From Cardiocondyla obscurior (Eukaryota > Arthropoda > Insecta > Hymenoptera > Formicidae): 64,000 nt of DNA. Shown piece after piece: positions 1 to 10,951 of this stretch; within the stretch, counting starts at the first letter, position 1; the number at the start of each line of letters is the position of its first letter. The translations under genes and the position numbers were made by a program. The notes beneath the pieces were generated by a model. It made no database searches. It saw nothing but the letters and a program-made list of their open reading frames with translations, and was not told the origin of the DNA. The DNA is taken from NCBI RefSeq assembly GCF_019399895.1, contig NC_091886.1, forward strand, positions 434,001 to 498,000. The letters run 5' to 3'.

Positions 1-1678
1 CGAGAATTTTTCTTTCTTTTTGGCTCCATACCAGCTGTAATTTGCTGCTAAATAATTTGAAAATACTTTTCTCATCAAATGGATACATGATGTTTTTATG
101 TCGCGACATGTTACGCGAGACAATTGTTTAATCTGTAATATTAAATAATATTAGTACAAAATTTTAACTTTAGATTAAATTGATATTATTAGATAATCGT
201 AATGGACTTACCAGTTGTTTTCTGTAGACTTCATTGTCTTGTAATTTATTTTCCATATCTTGGAGATCGTTTTCATTTTTTAACGGAAAATCGTGTGATA
301 CGTCAATATTTTCTTTGTCTTCGTTGTTATTAAATGGAAGTTTTTCCAGAATAAGCTTTTGATGCCTTTCAATAGCATTTATTTTTAATTCAATGGCCAC
401 CAATTTTTTTATTACAAATCGTTGAAAATTATCCGTTTCTGGAACACATAAAAGAGAAAAATAATCATAAATAAATCATTTTTAAATTAATATTCACTGA
501 ATTTTAAATTAATAAAAAATGTTTAGTTACATTAATTACCTTTGTTGTTAACAGAGACATTTGAAGGCTGCGAAAGAAGAGATTTGCTATTTTGTATTAA
601 TACGTTTGGAGTATTTTGTTCATTTACAACAAATGATGCAACACATGTATCCAGGTTTTGTTCATTCAAATACAAATCTGAAAATTAATATTTCAATAAA
701 TACAAAGTTAAAGCGTTCTGTTGAATAATCTTTACAATTGTTAATGTATAACAAAATATTCAAATTATTAACTACAATTACGTGTTTTTTACCTTCTTCA
801 TTAATTACCAATACATTTGATGTCTCTGTTTCTGAACATATTGGCATATTTAAATAAGAATCGGATGTAGTAGATGTATGTGGCACATTTTCATTTTTGA
901 GTATATCTGTAAATATAAATTTTAGTATTATACTATTTCTAACGCAATAACGTTGTTGAATAAAAATGTGACTTACTAGGCTCATGTATTTGTTTTTCAG
1001 GAATTTTTTTGTTTTGTTTTACTCCTTCTGAGAAATGGTGATCTGTAATTCATAAATTAACATTTAATTTTAACAATATTATTACATATGTATAATCTAT
1101 TATCAATACTTTTTACCTATTTGCAAATTCTTGTTATTTTTGAACGGTGTAAGTCTATTTTCGGCAGTTTTGAAACGTTTGGTAGGAAATTGTGGAATGT
1201 CTGTCAATACCAGGTCGTCTGATAATTCGTCGTTACTTGAGTCGTTAAATGTTTTAGCAGCTCTGATTTTTCTTGACTTTTTCAAATTTTCTTGGACCTC
1301 ACTTCCAGAATTAATATCAGATAATAATTCGGCATCTTTTAACTTTCTTCTTGCCAATTCGTAATTATCTAAAAAACACAATTTATTATATTAATAAAAT
1401 AAGTAGGTACAATGCAAACAGTAAAAAATAATAAATAAAAAATAATTTTATACTATAGCTGTGTGCTACTTACTGTATGTTCCATAAATTTTTACAATGG
1501 GATGTTGCACCCACGTACATTTTGGATCTTCCATCAATTTAACAGCTTTATCGTAACGCTTGTTGTTTAAGGTTGTAAATGTTGGCCAGTAAGCTCCACT
1601 TAAGTCTGCATTAAACCATTTACTTGGTATAACTTGTAATCCATCTTCGAATTCTACGATTGCATATTTTTCACCCAT
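1..1678 (-). CDS. DUF4806-type protein gene, multi-exon, 3' end outside window
   Basis: Exon 1 (ATG at 1678 down to about 1470) encodes an N-terminus beginning MGEKYAIVEFEDGLQV with a WP motif near residue 31. Further exons on the same strand lie near 1103-1371, 1000-1043, 790-908, 541-678 and 205-438, separated by short AT-rich introns. The last visible exon (about 1-75) reads MRKVFSNYLAANYSWYGAKK, the pattern of the DUF4806 domain (a conserved NYSW..G segment). Residues 70-200 are charged and low in complexity. DUF4806 proteins are numerous in ants and wasps and their biochemical role is unknown. The gene starts 171 bp downstream of the transposase stop, in the same direction, so it may be the second gene of the same element. 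Exon borders are approximate. Confidence 0.68.
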
Positions 1679-1849
1679 TCTGCGTAGATAAATATCAATG
1701 TTTATTTGTCATTAAAAGTGTAGTAATGGAAAAACTGCATATGTTGAATTTTCGAGAGAAAACTTGACATATTTTTCAATAACATTTGTTAATGGCCAGC
1801 ATTTCAAATCAGAGTAAGATTTCACAGAATAAATTCCAAGCAACGAAGA

Positions 1850-3751
1850 TTAGCAAGGAGTAATAAACAAATCTTTTTTATCCAAAAATTGGTATCCGAT
1901 AATGACAGGAATATTTTGTTTTGTACATTGAGCCACATTTTCAATACATACTATAGCACCACAACTCAAACCACAGCAACTATCAGCAAGTGTTTTAGCT
2001 TTAAATGTTAATCCTTTGAATTTAACAACTTTATATTGTGGATTATTGCAATAATGTAAAAGAGGACCATCGGTATGTGATGACAATAAATTGTGTTCTG
2101 AATCCAATGAATCAATCGGTGCAGTATTTAAATTAATTTCTTCTTCCATGTATCTTTGTACAATTTGCTCTAAAGGTTTATCCGCTTTTCTCAGATAGTT
2201 TTTCAACACTTGCATGTAGTTTTCAAATTTAAAGGCACTAAAGTTGTCAAGAGATCCAAATTGTCTGACATCGTTCACAATATGTATGAGACTGTGAACA
2301 TTGTGTGACACGTTGTACTTGTTATACAGTTTGACAAATGTTTTAATAAAAAACCGTATCAAATCTTGAACGTAATCTAGATATTCATAACGTATATTGT
2401 TTGAACATAAGATTCTTATAATGACGTGTAAAGTCATGAAATGAGTGCACAAGTTTTTTTTTAATATGCCTTTAAAAGCTATTGGTCCTGTATACAACAG
2501 TATTAACCTGAATTCTGTGGCTTTCCATAGTTTTACATCTTCTATTCTTCGTGGTTTTCTGGCAAACTCTGTAGGTATCGATGATTTTATTTCAGTTGTT
2601 AAACGTGTCGATATTTCTTCAATTGCTCTATGTTGTAATCCACAATATAAATCTCCATCTAACCACATGTATATTAATTTGCGCATTATTCCCAAGCACA
2701 CTAAGTGCATATAATCAAGCGGAACATTTGAAACAGGCTTGAAATAAGGTATTTGCAGTAAGCTGCATGTTAAGTTAGCTTTGTGAAAGCTATCATCTAC
2801 TTTTTGAATAAAATCTTCATCCGCTCTTAGTGGCGCATCAATTTCTGGGAAACATAAACGATTTTGTACATATTCTCCTTCTGTACTGCACTTCGTGCAG
2901 CTTGAATATCCAGTATGTCCTTTAATACATAAAACAAAAGCTTTTGCTGGTGTATCACAAATTAAAGCTTTTATTCTGCATTGTATATTACGACCTTTAA
3001 TATCAATTCCATTTGTGCATATTTCAGTTGTCTCTTTTACAAAATCTTTTAAAAAATCATTTACGTCTGCAGGTTTTTCATGACCATAATAAATTCCAAT
3101 TGCAAATACATCACTGTACGAAAGAATTGAACCAAGTATGGGCCAGAATTGTTGTTTGGATGATTTTGAAATTGGTAATCCATCAATATTTACAGCTATG
3201 TTGATACTTCCAACATTTTCCTTGATACCGGTTAATATATTTAATATTCCTTTTTTTAATCCAAAATGACAGTAAGTTCCTGGTGGAACCAAGCGTACTT
3301 TTTGATTTCTCAGAGTTTTCAATAGCGAACGTGCATCCGAAGGTAATAATAAAAAACATGAATAATTTTTTATTTTCTGAAGCAATGCTGTTAGAGCCTT
3401 ATGCGAAATTTGATATTGTACTGCCCAGGTAGCAAGAATTTTTTTTATACCATCTTCTATTACATTTTCATTATCTGATTTTGTGTTAGTTTCTGAATGA
3501 CAGAAATCGATAACGTTTTCCATCTCGTGAAATAAATCATTTTCTTTTTGTTTTATACTTGAATCTGTACAATTTTCCAGATGTGTTTCCATGTGTAAAT
3601 CTTCTGTAGATTTACATTGAACATTATTATATAATGTTACACTTGAACTAAATAATGCATTTGAAACATTTTGTGATTCTTGTAGAATTAGTCTGTTCAT
3701 ATGTCGTTTAGACATAAATGCAATGTCTTTTCTTTTCCGTTTTTTATCCAT
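1850..3751 (-). CDS. CACTA/CMC-like transposase (Transposase_21-like)
   Basis: An intact 633-aa reading frame. The N-terminus is basic (MDKKRKRKD). Around residues 185-205 there is a NIDGLPISKSSKQQFWP stretch. Near 265-285, LICDTPAKAF...GHTGYSSCTKC matches the D-x-PA ... G...G..xCxxC pattern of the Transposase_21 family. The C-terminal third (about 500-560) has HNVHSLIHIVNDVRQFG followed by FENYMQVLKNYLRKADKP, which resembles DUF4218 of CACTA transposases and carries a candidate catalytic Glu. The family catalyses cut-and-paste DNA transposition in the nucleus. The start is the first ATG after an AT-rich leader. No terminal inverted repeats could be placed. No stop or frameshift is visible, so it could be a recent copy or a domesticated gene. 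Family assignment is by motif only. Confidence 0.7.
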   Translation of the reverse strand: MDKKRKRKDIAFMSKRHMNRLILQESQNVSNALFSSSVTLYNNVQCKSTEDLHMETHLENCTDSSIKQKENDLFHEMENVIDFCHSETNTKSDNENVIEDGIKKILATWAVQYQISHKALTALLQKIKNYSCFLLLPSDARSLLKTLRNQKVRLVPPGTYCHFGLKKGILNILTGIKENVGSINIAVNIDGLPISKSSKQQFWPILGSILSYSDVFAIGIYYGHEKPADVNDFLKDFVKETTEICTNGIDIKGRNIQCRIKALICDTPAKAFVLCIKGHTGYSSCTKCSTEGEYVQNRLCFPEIDAPLRADEDFIQKVDDSFHKANLTCSLLQIPYFKPVSNVPLDYMHLVCLGIMRKLIYMWLDGDLYCGLQHRAIEEISTRLTTEIKSSIPTEFARKPRRIEDVKLWKATEFRLILLYTGPIAFKGILKKNLCTHFMTLHVIIRILCSNNIRYEYLDYVQDLIRFFIKTFVKLYNKYNVSHNVHSLIHIVNDVRQFGSLDNFSAFKFENYMQVLKNYLRKADKPLEQIVQRYMEEEINLNTAPIDSLDSEHNLLSSHTDGPLLHYCNNPQYKVVKFKGLTFKAKTLADSCCGLSCGAIVCIENVAQCTKQNIPVIIGYQFLDKKDLFITPC

Positions 3752-4029
3752 TTTAAATTATCTTATTTCTGTTAACATAATAAACGTAAAAAAAAAAAAA
3801 AATATTCATTTACATATGCGCTGTATGTATGAGTATGTATACATTAATAGCCCACAAAAGTATTTAAACATCAACTATAAAACACTTTATTAATTATAAT
3901 AAAAGTAGGAAAAGCGCCAAAAAAAACAGATTATATGACGAAGTATGGAAGTATATGCCAAAAAAATAGAACAGGTATTATAAAAGATACTAAATGTAAA
4001 AAACAAAAGAGGATGTTCAAAAAAGTAAA

Positions 4030-4590
4030 GAAAAGGAATCATATATTCGATTTGTAACAAAAGCAAAAAGAGCAACGCCAAAAATTTTAAAGAAATAACC
4101 CTATTGAATTCGGCATATAAAATATATGCAAGCATCTTTAACGAAAAAAAAGAAGTTATGAAAAAAGTTACACAAAACGTAATTCAGATTCAGAAAAGAG
4201 AGAGGAACGATTAATGCAGTATATGTAAGGACACAGTTAACAAAGAAGAAAAAAAAGTTTTTGCATTCGTTGTACATATTAAGGCAGCTTTTGATAGGAA
4301 ATATAGAAGCAAATTTAATACTATATTGAGAGAAATAAAAATAAGAAATATTTGAAGTAAAAAAGTTATGAAAGTATACAAAGAGACAAGAAATTTAATT
4401 AAAATAAGAAAAAAAATCAGAGAAACTTTGGACGAATTTCGGAGTGAGATAAAAATGCCCAAGAACCTGACGCTTTTTAATGTTTACTTCAAGAATCTCA
4501 AAAAGAAAATAAAGAGAATACAAACGGGGAAAATAGTAATAAAAAAAGATAAAATATACACAATAACATATGCAAATAATACGATTTAAA
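4030..4590 (+). pseudogene. LINE (non-LTR retrotransposon) reverse transcriptase relic
   Basis: Short segments in shifting frames match the reverse transcriptase of insect LINEs: EITLLNSAYKIYASI near 4095-4140, VVHIKAAFDRK near 4272 (the FADLKAAFD motif), KVYKETRNLIKI at 4368-4405, then NLTLFNVYFKNL and YTITYANNTI (YADD-box remnant) near 4545-4587. Several stops and frameshifts separate the pieces, so this is an old dead copy. It has no visible 5' or 3' ends. R1-like clade membership is only a guess from the motif wording. Confidence 0.6.
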
Positions 4591-4663
4591 TAAAGAAAAA
4601 AGTAAGAACAAAAACAAAAATAAAAGTACTAAAGTGTCAAAACGTAAAAATGTATATAAAAAT

Positions 4664-4945
4664 GTAAAAAATGTAATCTCTCATGCAAATAAATATCGTA
4701 CAAATCTGTATTTCGGTTGACAATGTCCGTGGTGCGTGGCAATAAATACAAAATCCAGCTCCAGCTCACGCTGCTCGTGCAGCACGTATGTGTGCTTATT
4801 ACATGCTCGTTTAACCTGCAACATAAAAAACAAGAATTATTAAGAATTATTGTCACCGTACAAGGCAATGTGTAATCTCTCATGCAAATAAATATCTTAC
4901 GAACCTGTATTTCTAGCGACAATGTGCGTGGATTGTACTGCAATA
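4664..4945 (+). repeat. Diverged tandem duplication, unit about 195 bp
   Basis: The block starting TAATCTCTCATGCAAATAAA near 4672 recurs near 4870, and in both copies it is followed by similar sequence through a GACAATGT-x-CGTGG segment. The copies differ at roughly one base in ten. Nothing coding is seen here; the rest of 4591-5198 is AT-rich without recognisable genes. Confidence 0.6.
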
Positions 4946-5198
4946 CCCCCCAGAACCTTACTTAACCTTAGTTTTAGCCGCACGAGCATAACTGCATAAC
5001 AGAAAAATATCGATATGTGTATAAAAATATAGTATAATATTTATGGTAGAATCAGTGGTTCTCCAAATATTTTTCAACATAAATTTTTATTAATATTAAT
5101 TTACAACTTTTTAACAATTATTTAGTTTGCAATATTTTAGGCGGCACCCTTTGAGTTGGGCGCCTTTCAAAATGCCGAGGACTTTCTATTTGTCCTGT

Positions 5199-5694
5199 CG
5201 GCGTTCGCGGTAGCTTATGTGAGGTTCAGTTAGTGTGACCAGGATTGACCCCCACTTGTCGTCGCCAGGATATTTCAGTGGGAAGATCTCTGTTTCCTCC
5301 GTCTGCGTCGCTTCGTCTATTTTGAAGAACTCTGCCTGGATTCCAGTCTCAGCTGTAGATGGTTCTGCCTGGATTCCGGTCTCAGCTGAAGATGGCTCTG
5401 CCTGGATTCCGGTCTCAGCTGTAGATGGCTCTGCCTTGATTCCGGTCTCCTGTTGAGTTCTCTGTTGAGGATCGTCTATCGGGATGAGTTTCCAGGGCAG
5501 GAGTTGGATTCCCTCGTCAAGTTTTCTTCTCGGTAGGATTTTTACTCGTCCTTTGAAGTTCTCGATGCTAAGTATCCTCGGAAGATTCTCCTTGTCGCTC
5601 TCCGGTGAAGAAGGCAGGAAGGCTGGAGTAATGATCTTCTTGACTCGCTTCCCTCTTCTTACTCTTTTACAAGAGAACTCGTTTATTTGGGGTT
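5199..5694 (-). CDS. Unidentified reading frame without a start codon (possible exon)
   Basis: One open frame of about 165 codons lies on the minus strand between a TAA near 5694 and a TAG near 5199. It has no Met, and an AG-ended pyrimidine-poor tract (TTGTAAAAG near 5665) could be a splice acceptor. The product is rich in basic residues at first (KRVRRGKRVKK), then carries an 11-residue repeat (AEPSTAETGIQ) three to four times, then ATQTEETEIFPLKYPGDD. I do not recognise it. The frame's length in otherwise AT-rich DNA and the in-frame repeats suggest it was coding. It could be a retroelement ORF1 or gag piece, or an isolated host exon. Confidence 0.4.
5331..5450 (+). repeat. 33-bp minisatellite, about 3.6 copies
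   Basis: The unit begins TCTGCCTGGATTCCNGTCTC and is repeated every 33 bp with single-base differences. 33 is divisible by three, so the repeat keeps the minus-strand frame open and yields an 11-residue peptide repeat. Confidence 0.85.
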
Positions 5695-5699
5695 AAGAC

Positions 5700-7245
5700 A
5701 CTTTGCCTCGGGTGCTTCTGTATGTCAGCGCACACCTCAGCGGGTTAAGATACTTTTAGCTTCTGATTACTTTATTAGAGCAGATCATTAGCGACTTTGA
5801 CTTGACCGACCAACTGGTCCAGTATATGACCAGTTGGCTGACCATTTTTACTACCGAGAATTGAATTTGCCTCCAATCCACCTAGCGGAGTGGAAGCAAA
5901 CTCCTCTTAATGACAGCTCAAGCTGTCATGGTTGATAGTTTACTAGGTTAACTTACGCTGTAGCAGACGACGCATTATGCTGCGTTTACAAAATGCGTCG
6001 ACCGCTACAATATTATACAAGATACACTTTAATTTTAATAAAATAAATATTAAAATGTGTTTAAATACAAAGATGTAAAGGATGTTTTAGATTATTACCT
6101 GTGAGGTTATGCTCGTAAAGCTCCGATCGGGCCGGCGGAACGGAAGGAAAGACTGTAGAAACAGTAATTCAAAATGGCGTACCAATGAGTATGTTCAGAA
6201 GATATAATTAGATGCAACTTATCACGAGCGTTCTTTGAACGTTTTCTAAACATACTTAATATGGCGGTATGTTCTTAGTATATTTTGAGAACATACGAAA
6301 AAATACTTTTCAGATGTTATTCGAATATTCTCAGTATATTACTTACATTTAGTGTAGATATTGTGAGTTTATTCTGAGAATATACAACAAAATAACATAC
6401 TATTAAGATGTTGTACGAATATTCTTTGTATATTACTTACGTTACGTATATTTATAGTAAAAATGTAGAATATTCGAATGATATCATGTGCTATTAGGGG
6501 TACGAATTTCTTAAAATGTGTCTCGCGTATAATAGGCACGGTAGTACGCTGCGCCTATACTTGGCGCGAGGCACTATCGTGCCTCGTGATTTTCAACGCG
6601 ATCTTCGTATAAATTTTGTCTTGACATCTTGGTACGAACGTTCTACAATTTTATATATTATGTATCCTTACAGCCTTGCTGCTTTTATACTCACATCTTT
6701 TGCATAATTTGCGTTTTTTAACACGTGTCAATCAAACACTTGTATTCTTTTTTAAGACAATCTTGTTCATGATATCTCTAACTTTGTGATATACATTTAA
6801 TCTCGTGGCTGGTGATTTTTGTATAATTAGTGTTTTTTGACACGTGTTAATTATACACTTGAGTTGTTTTTATAAATGATGCAATAATCTTGTTATTGAT
6901 ATCTCTAACTTTCATGATATGTATACATTTCAACGCGTAACTGGTGATCACATTGCAAAAATTTTGCATCTTTTTGAATTTTATATGGTTACTTGATAGA
7001 AGTTTAAAAAAACATACGGCGAGATGACCATATCACAAGTTCGCATCTTTAATTTTTTAATAATAAAGTATCTCATGACAAAAGATATGTATAACTTTCA
7101 TAAAAATGCTTGATATACATTTCTACACATGTTTTGTCGATTTAGTCATATTCGCAAGTAATGCATCATTGTGTTAAAAATGCATTCGTTTTCGCATAAA
7201 CATTTTTATGCATCGTGATTATGCGACGAGCTCGTAGCTGCTAGT
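5700..7245. other. AT-rich non-coding region with hairpins and diverged duplications
   Basis: No gene is recognised. A perfect 10-bp stem (CCAACTGGTC / GACCAGTTGG, 8-nt loop) sits at 5810-5837. An 18-bp imperfect stem spans 5959-6009 (TGTAGCAGACGACGCATT against its complement, 2 mismatches). A block of about 95 bp beginning AGATGTTATTCGAATATTC near 6313 is repeated at about 6407. A block of about 120 bp containing ACACGTGTNAAT is repeated at about 6702 and 6823. These look like remains of MITEs or local duplications. Confidence 0.5.
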
Positions 7246-7267
7246 TGTGAACAAAACAAGTCGCGCG

Positions 7268-7948
7268 ATGGATAAGTGCAATTCGGTTATCCGTCATATC
7301 TTTAATTGTAAAATAGGCGCGAAAAGCGCATTTAGTACGAGTGGTTTTTGGTGCAACGCGCATAAAAAGAACAATATTGCACTGCTAAACGTTCACCAGG
7401 GTGACCGTTTGCACGATTACGTGCGAAAAAATATAGACGAGGTGGTGATTGATAGGACCCCGATAGTTGGCGACGACGGGGCCTACATCGTCGACAAACG
7501 CCTACATCTGTGCGGTCACACAAGACGTTTCACATTTATTGACGACAACCTGCCATCCGTTAAAAGAAAGCGGCCGAATTAATTGGTAAATAAATTTTTA
7601 TATGAATTGTAAGTATTAATACAATCATTTATTATTATTTTTTTTTTTTTCCAGCGCATTTTGACAAACCATGAGACGTATGAGATGAATACATCTTACC
7701 AAGTTCGGGTTCGAATTTCGAGACATGGAATAGAAGTACGTACTTTTTTATATTTTTAATATTTGCATAACAAAAAAATTTTCTTATAATACCATTTTTT
7801 TCTTTTTTAGAGCGCAATCGTATTTGTAATTCCGCATGATGGTTGGGCTGCATACGTGCGGCAAACGAAAAGCAGCCTGGATACACTGATAGTTGCGGCA
7901 GCCGTGGATATTGCTGCTATACGCAAGGAAGACGATGGAAGTTTGTAA
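7268..7948 (+). pseudogene. Unknown three-exon gene with one in-frame stop
   Basis: Exon 1 (7268-7585) opens with MDKCNSVIRHIFNCK and ends two bases of context before the donor GTAAAT at 7586. Exon 2 (7655-7735, 27 codons) follows TTTTTTCCAG and is closed by GTACGT. Exon 3 (7811-7948) follows TTTTTTAG and ends at TAA. Both introns (about 70-75 bp) are phase 0, and the frame runs through all three exons except for one TAA (7580-7582), the second-last codon of exon 1. The alternative is that translation starts at the Met in exon 2 (MNTSYQVRV, about 60 residues). Exon 3 contains IPHDGWAAYVRQTKSSLD. No family is recognised. Small size, short introns and phase 0 resemble the small Polinton genes at 58-60 kb, but no sequence homology is claimed. 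Confidence 0.5.
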
Positions 7949-8740
7949 TTTAGTGGTGTGCGTGCGTGCGTGTGTGTGGATTAAATGTTTTTTTTTTTTT
8001 TTTAATTTTTGTATGTATGTATGACTTTTATTTTAAGTTTTTAGATTAAAAAAAATTTTTTATTCTAATTTTTTTTTATAAAAACTGTATTATGTATTTT
8101 TTTTATTTTAAGTTTTTCTGTTTTTTAATTATACACATATAATTTTTTTTTTTATTTCAATAATGTATGTTCTTTTATTTCAATATGTATGTTTTTTTAT
8201 TTTAAGTTATGTATGCGTGATTTTCCGTATTAAAAAAATTCTATTAAATAAATTTATTTTTTTTTTCTTTCCGTCTTTACCTCAGAAGAATTCCCTTTCT
8301 CACGCTCCTCTCATTATAAGTTAGTGACGATGGTATCGATACCATCAATAAAAACTATATTTTTGCACACCTGCGAGCAATAGTAGGTATATATGTATAT
8401 AATGTGTAAAAAATGGTTGATATACACGATGCGTAAAGATGGTAGGTATGAGAAATTTTTTGCTGACACGTGAGTTCTAATTCTTGGGGGCAATGAACGA
8501 GGTGCAAGGACGGAGGAAGGATCCACGGTGAGAAAACTGCATGGAGAGGGAACTCATTGGCGGGCGACATAAAAGAGAAAAAAGGAGAGGAGTGAATTAA
8601 TCATATTCGCAATCCCTCGTCTCTACGCTATTGAAATTCCCCCTTCCCGAACTTCTCTCGTCGTAGATTCTTCCCCCGTCCCCGCGCCCCGCTCAATAAT
8701 CCATGAATTAAAACCCGTGATTATACCCTACTCGCGAGAT
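7949..8740. other. Non-coding, T-rich then mixed sequence
   Basis: 7970-8275 is dominated by T homopolymers and TATGTATG-type simple sequence. 8276-8740 shows no open frame that resembles a protein. I see nothing functional here. Confidence 0.6.
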
Positions 8741-8754
8741 CTTCAGCGCAAGTG

Positions 8755-9160
8755 TACAGGTCGGGCTGTCCAGGCCGTGTCGGTCGTAACAATTCATCCG
8801 CGGTTGCGAGTCTTCGGCGCAGTGTACAGGAGAGCCGTCCAGGCCGCGTCGGGCGTAACAATGCTTTGCGGCTACGAGTCTTCGGCGAAAGTGTACAGAT
8901 TGGTCGCGGTGTCCGGAGCCAGGTAAACCCGGTAAAACGAAGGATGCTCGGCAGCGCCCGAGTGTCGGAAGTATTGATATCGAAGGCCGGGTGAGCCCGG
9001 TTCAAAAAAAGGCTTGGGAGCGCCCGAGTCTCGGAGGTATCGATGTAGAAGGCCGGGTGCGCTCGGTCGAGGAAAGGCTTGGGAGCGCCCGAGTCTCGGA
9101 GATATCGGTGTCGAAGGCCGAGTGAGAAATGTCGAGGAAGGCTTGGGAGCCTCCAAGTCG
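8755..9160 (+). repeat. GC-rich tandem repeats (about 69 bp x2, then 65 bp x3-4)
   Basis: Two units start GTACAGGTCGGGCTGTCC / GTACAGGAGAGCCGTCC (near 8755 and 8824), with a partial third near 8892. A second array follows, with unit GGCTTGGGAGCGCCCGAGTC recurring near 9010, 9075 and 9139 (65-bp spacing), plus a more diverged copy near 8943. Open frames over this interval on both strands are repeat artefacts. Composition (about 60% GC) contrasts sharply with the flanks. Confidence 0.75.
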
Positions 9161-10413
9161 TGGTGGAACTGCTTCTGGAGTGCTCTCCAGAGCGGAATAA
9201 GGTACCGACTCGCGTTCGAGCCGGTTTATATACCCGAGAGCTCGAGAGAGGGGAAACCCTCTCCCAAGCGAACTGTAGCGGTGCGCGGCACGGGCGGCTG
9301 GTCGGTCCGTGTTACCGGCTGCGGGCGGTTGATCGGTCCGCGCTACTCGTCACGAAATGGAAACTCGGAACCGCGCACTATTCTAGGCCGTTGGAGCCTA
9401 GATCGCAGCGCGGAATTGGTTCTTAATTAAACTTGTTCGTGACCTAAAGCCATACGTTGAAAAAACGAAAAGGATTTGTTGTTCGCATTAAGCGAGCGGA
9501 TCAATCGGTGCTGATGTGCTCCAACATCGTTTTTTTGTACGGCTAAAAAGGCAATGCCGAAGGTAACTCGGTTAATGGGGCCGTCACCGTAAATTTTTGG
9601 CGACGTTAAAACGTTTGGTGTGACACGGGTCGGAAACATGGGGCCTCGGCGATGTCGACGCGTTTGGCAGCGTTCGGCTTCGCTTGGTTAAATCCACGCG
9701 TTAGGCCTAGCTGCAGAACGCGGTCGGTGTACCACCGTTCTTTTACCATTGACAGAAGCGTTTAAAAAAGGTTTGGAACGCATTGCACCTCAAGTTCCCG
9801 CCGAATGTTTGTTTGTTTCGGTCTGACTGGTGTTCGGCTGGAACAATCCTGGGATGCATCGTTACACGCAGATCAAACGTTAATACTTTTTGTCTTATGG
9901 CACGCGTTTTCACACACGCACGCACACATTCACTCATTTTTAGTATTATCATTTTATAATGTCTTTGTCCTTCTTTTCCTCCTCGTCCTGTTCCGATTTC
10001 TCCTTTTTTTTTGCCAGGCACTAATGAAAATATAAATTTAAATGGGTGTGAAGAGATGTCAATGTTTGACATTTTATCACACGCATTGATACACGCGCAC
10101 TCACACTTAATTTGTTTGCCGGAGAATTTTTATTCTTCAACGGCGGTGAAACTACGCATGTAGTTCCCACACACTCATTGCATATATGTAATTTAATGAT
10201 TGTAATGCGCAATGCGCCAAGCACAGTATTTTTTTGGTTAAATACGTACGTATGCGCGCTAATATAGTGTTACGGCCGGGTTTTTTTTCTAGATATATTA
10301 ATTATTTATTTATTTCTTTCTTTCTGAGCGGTCTTTAATAAGGTTTTTAAATAAGAGAACATTTAATTTAAATAAACTAATGAAATAATGAATATTTATT
10401 TATCTACAGAGAA
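9161..10413. other. GC-rich tail and AT-rich spacer; no assignable gene
   Basis: 9161-9430 is GC-rich with a duplicated GCGGGCGG-T-GGTCGGTCCG segment. On the minus strand, 9427-9639 is open for 70 codons (NRVTFGIAFLAVQKND, then RLIRSLNANNKSFSFFQRM) and 9610-9750 is open in another frame, which may be two halves of one decayed gene I cannot name. 9750-10413 holds no recognisable feature. Confidence 0.35.
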
Positions 10414-10770
10414 TTATAAAGTTAATAGCCATTGTGACTTTTTATTATAATATATGTGTGACCTTTGCTTAACAACACCTTTTAAATTTTTCTTAGGGGA
10501 TGGTGGTGATATAATAACAGGTCTGTGAATAGGTGGAGATGTTTTTTTGACAGATTTCTTTGGAAGTGGCTTTATAGTAGTCTTCTTTGGAAGCGTCGGT
10601 GTTGGATTTGTTTTCTTTTCCTTGAGTATGATTTTTAACGGAAGAAGCTCGATGCAGAGGATCTTAAGAGTTGGTCTTGCTTTAAAAAGGTTCTCTAAGC
10701 CAGCCACCTTTGGGTCGAATGTCCCGGTTGCTTCGAATTGTCTATGTAATTTTCTAAATCCTGCCTCCCT
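10414..10770 (-). pseudogene. Lys/Pro-rich gene fragment, unknown
   Basis: On the minus strand the frame is open from about 10770 to 10414. It starts with RKLHRQFEATGTFDPKV and AGLENLFKARPTLKIL, then becomes a Lys/Pro-rich tail (repeated PKK and PSPKK). It has no ATG, and upstream there is an in-frame TAA. The segment before the low-complexity tail looks like real protein, but I do not recognise the family. It may be an exon or the remnant of a mobile-element gene. Confidence 0.3.
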
Positions 10771-10861
10771 CCCCTTTTACTTCTTCGTGTTCTTTTTTTT
10801 TATTTCGCAGCTAGGATTTTTGCTATGCAGGAGTGTTAGTTAATGGAACAAGATTAATATA

Positions 10862-10951
10862 TACAGGGTGTTCCATACCTTATGACCCACCCGGGAGACA
10901 TGGGTAGTTTTAATTATTTTGAACAAAAAAGTCCCATACCATTTTTTAATT
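10862..10951 (+). mobile_element. Relic terminus of a mariner-like element
   Basis: ATATACAGGGTGTTCCATAC, followed by a spacer and AAAAAAGTCCCATACCATTTTTTAATT, matches the same landmarks seen at 16546-16660 and at both ends of the palindromic element (52624 and 56017): CAGGGTGT near the tip, then AAGTCC-x-TA about 70 bp in. It is cut at 10951 by the GC-rich island. Confidence 0.5.

Noticed and set aside
8717..9430. Several overlapping open frames on both strands
   Set aside because: Tandem GC-rich repeats create stop-free frames; none resembles a protein.
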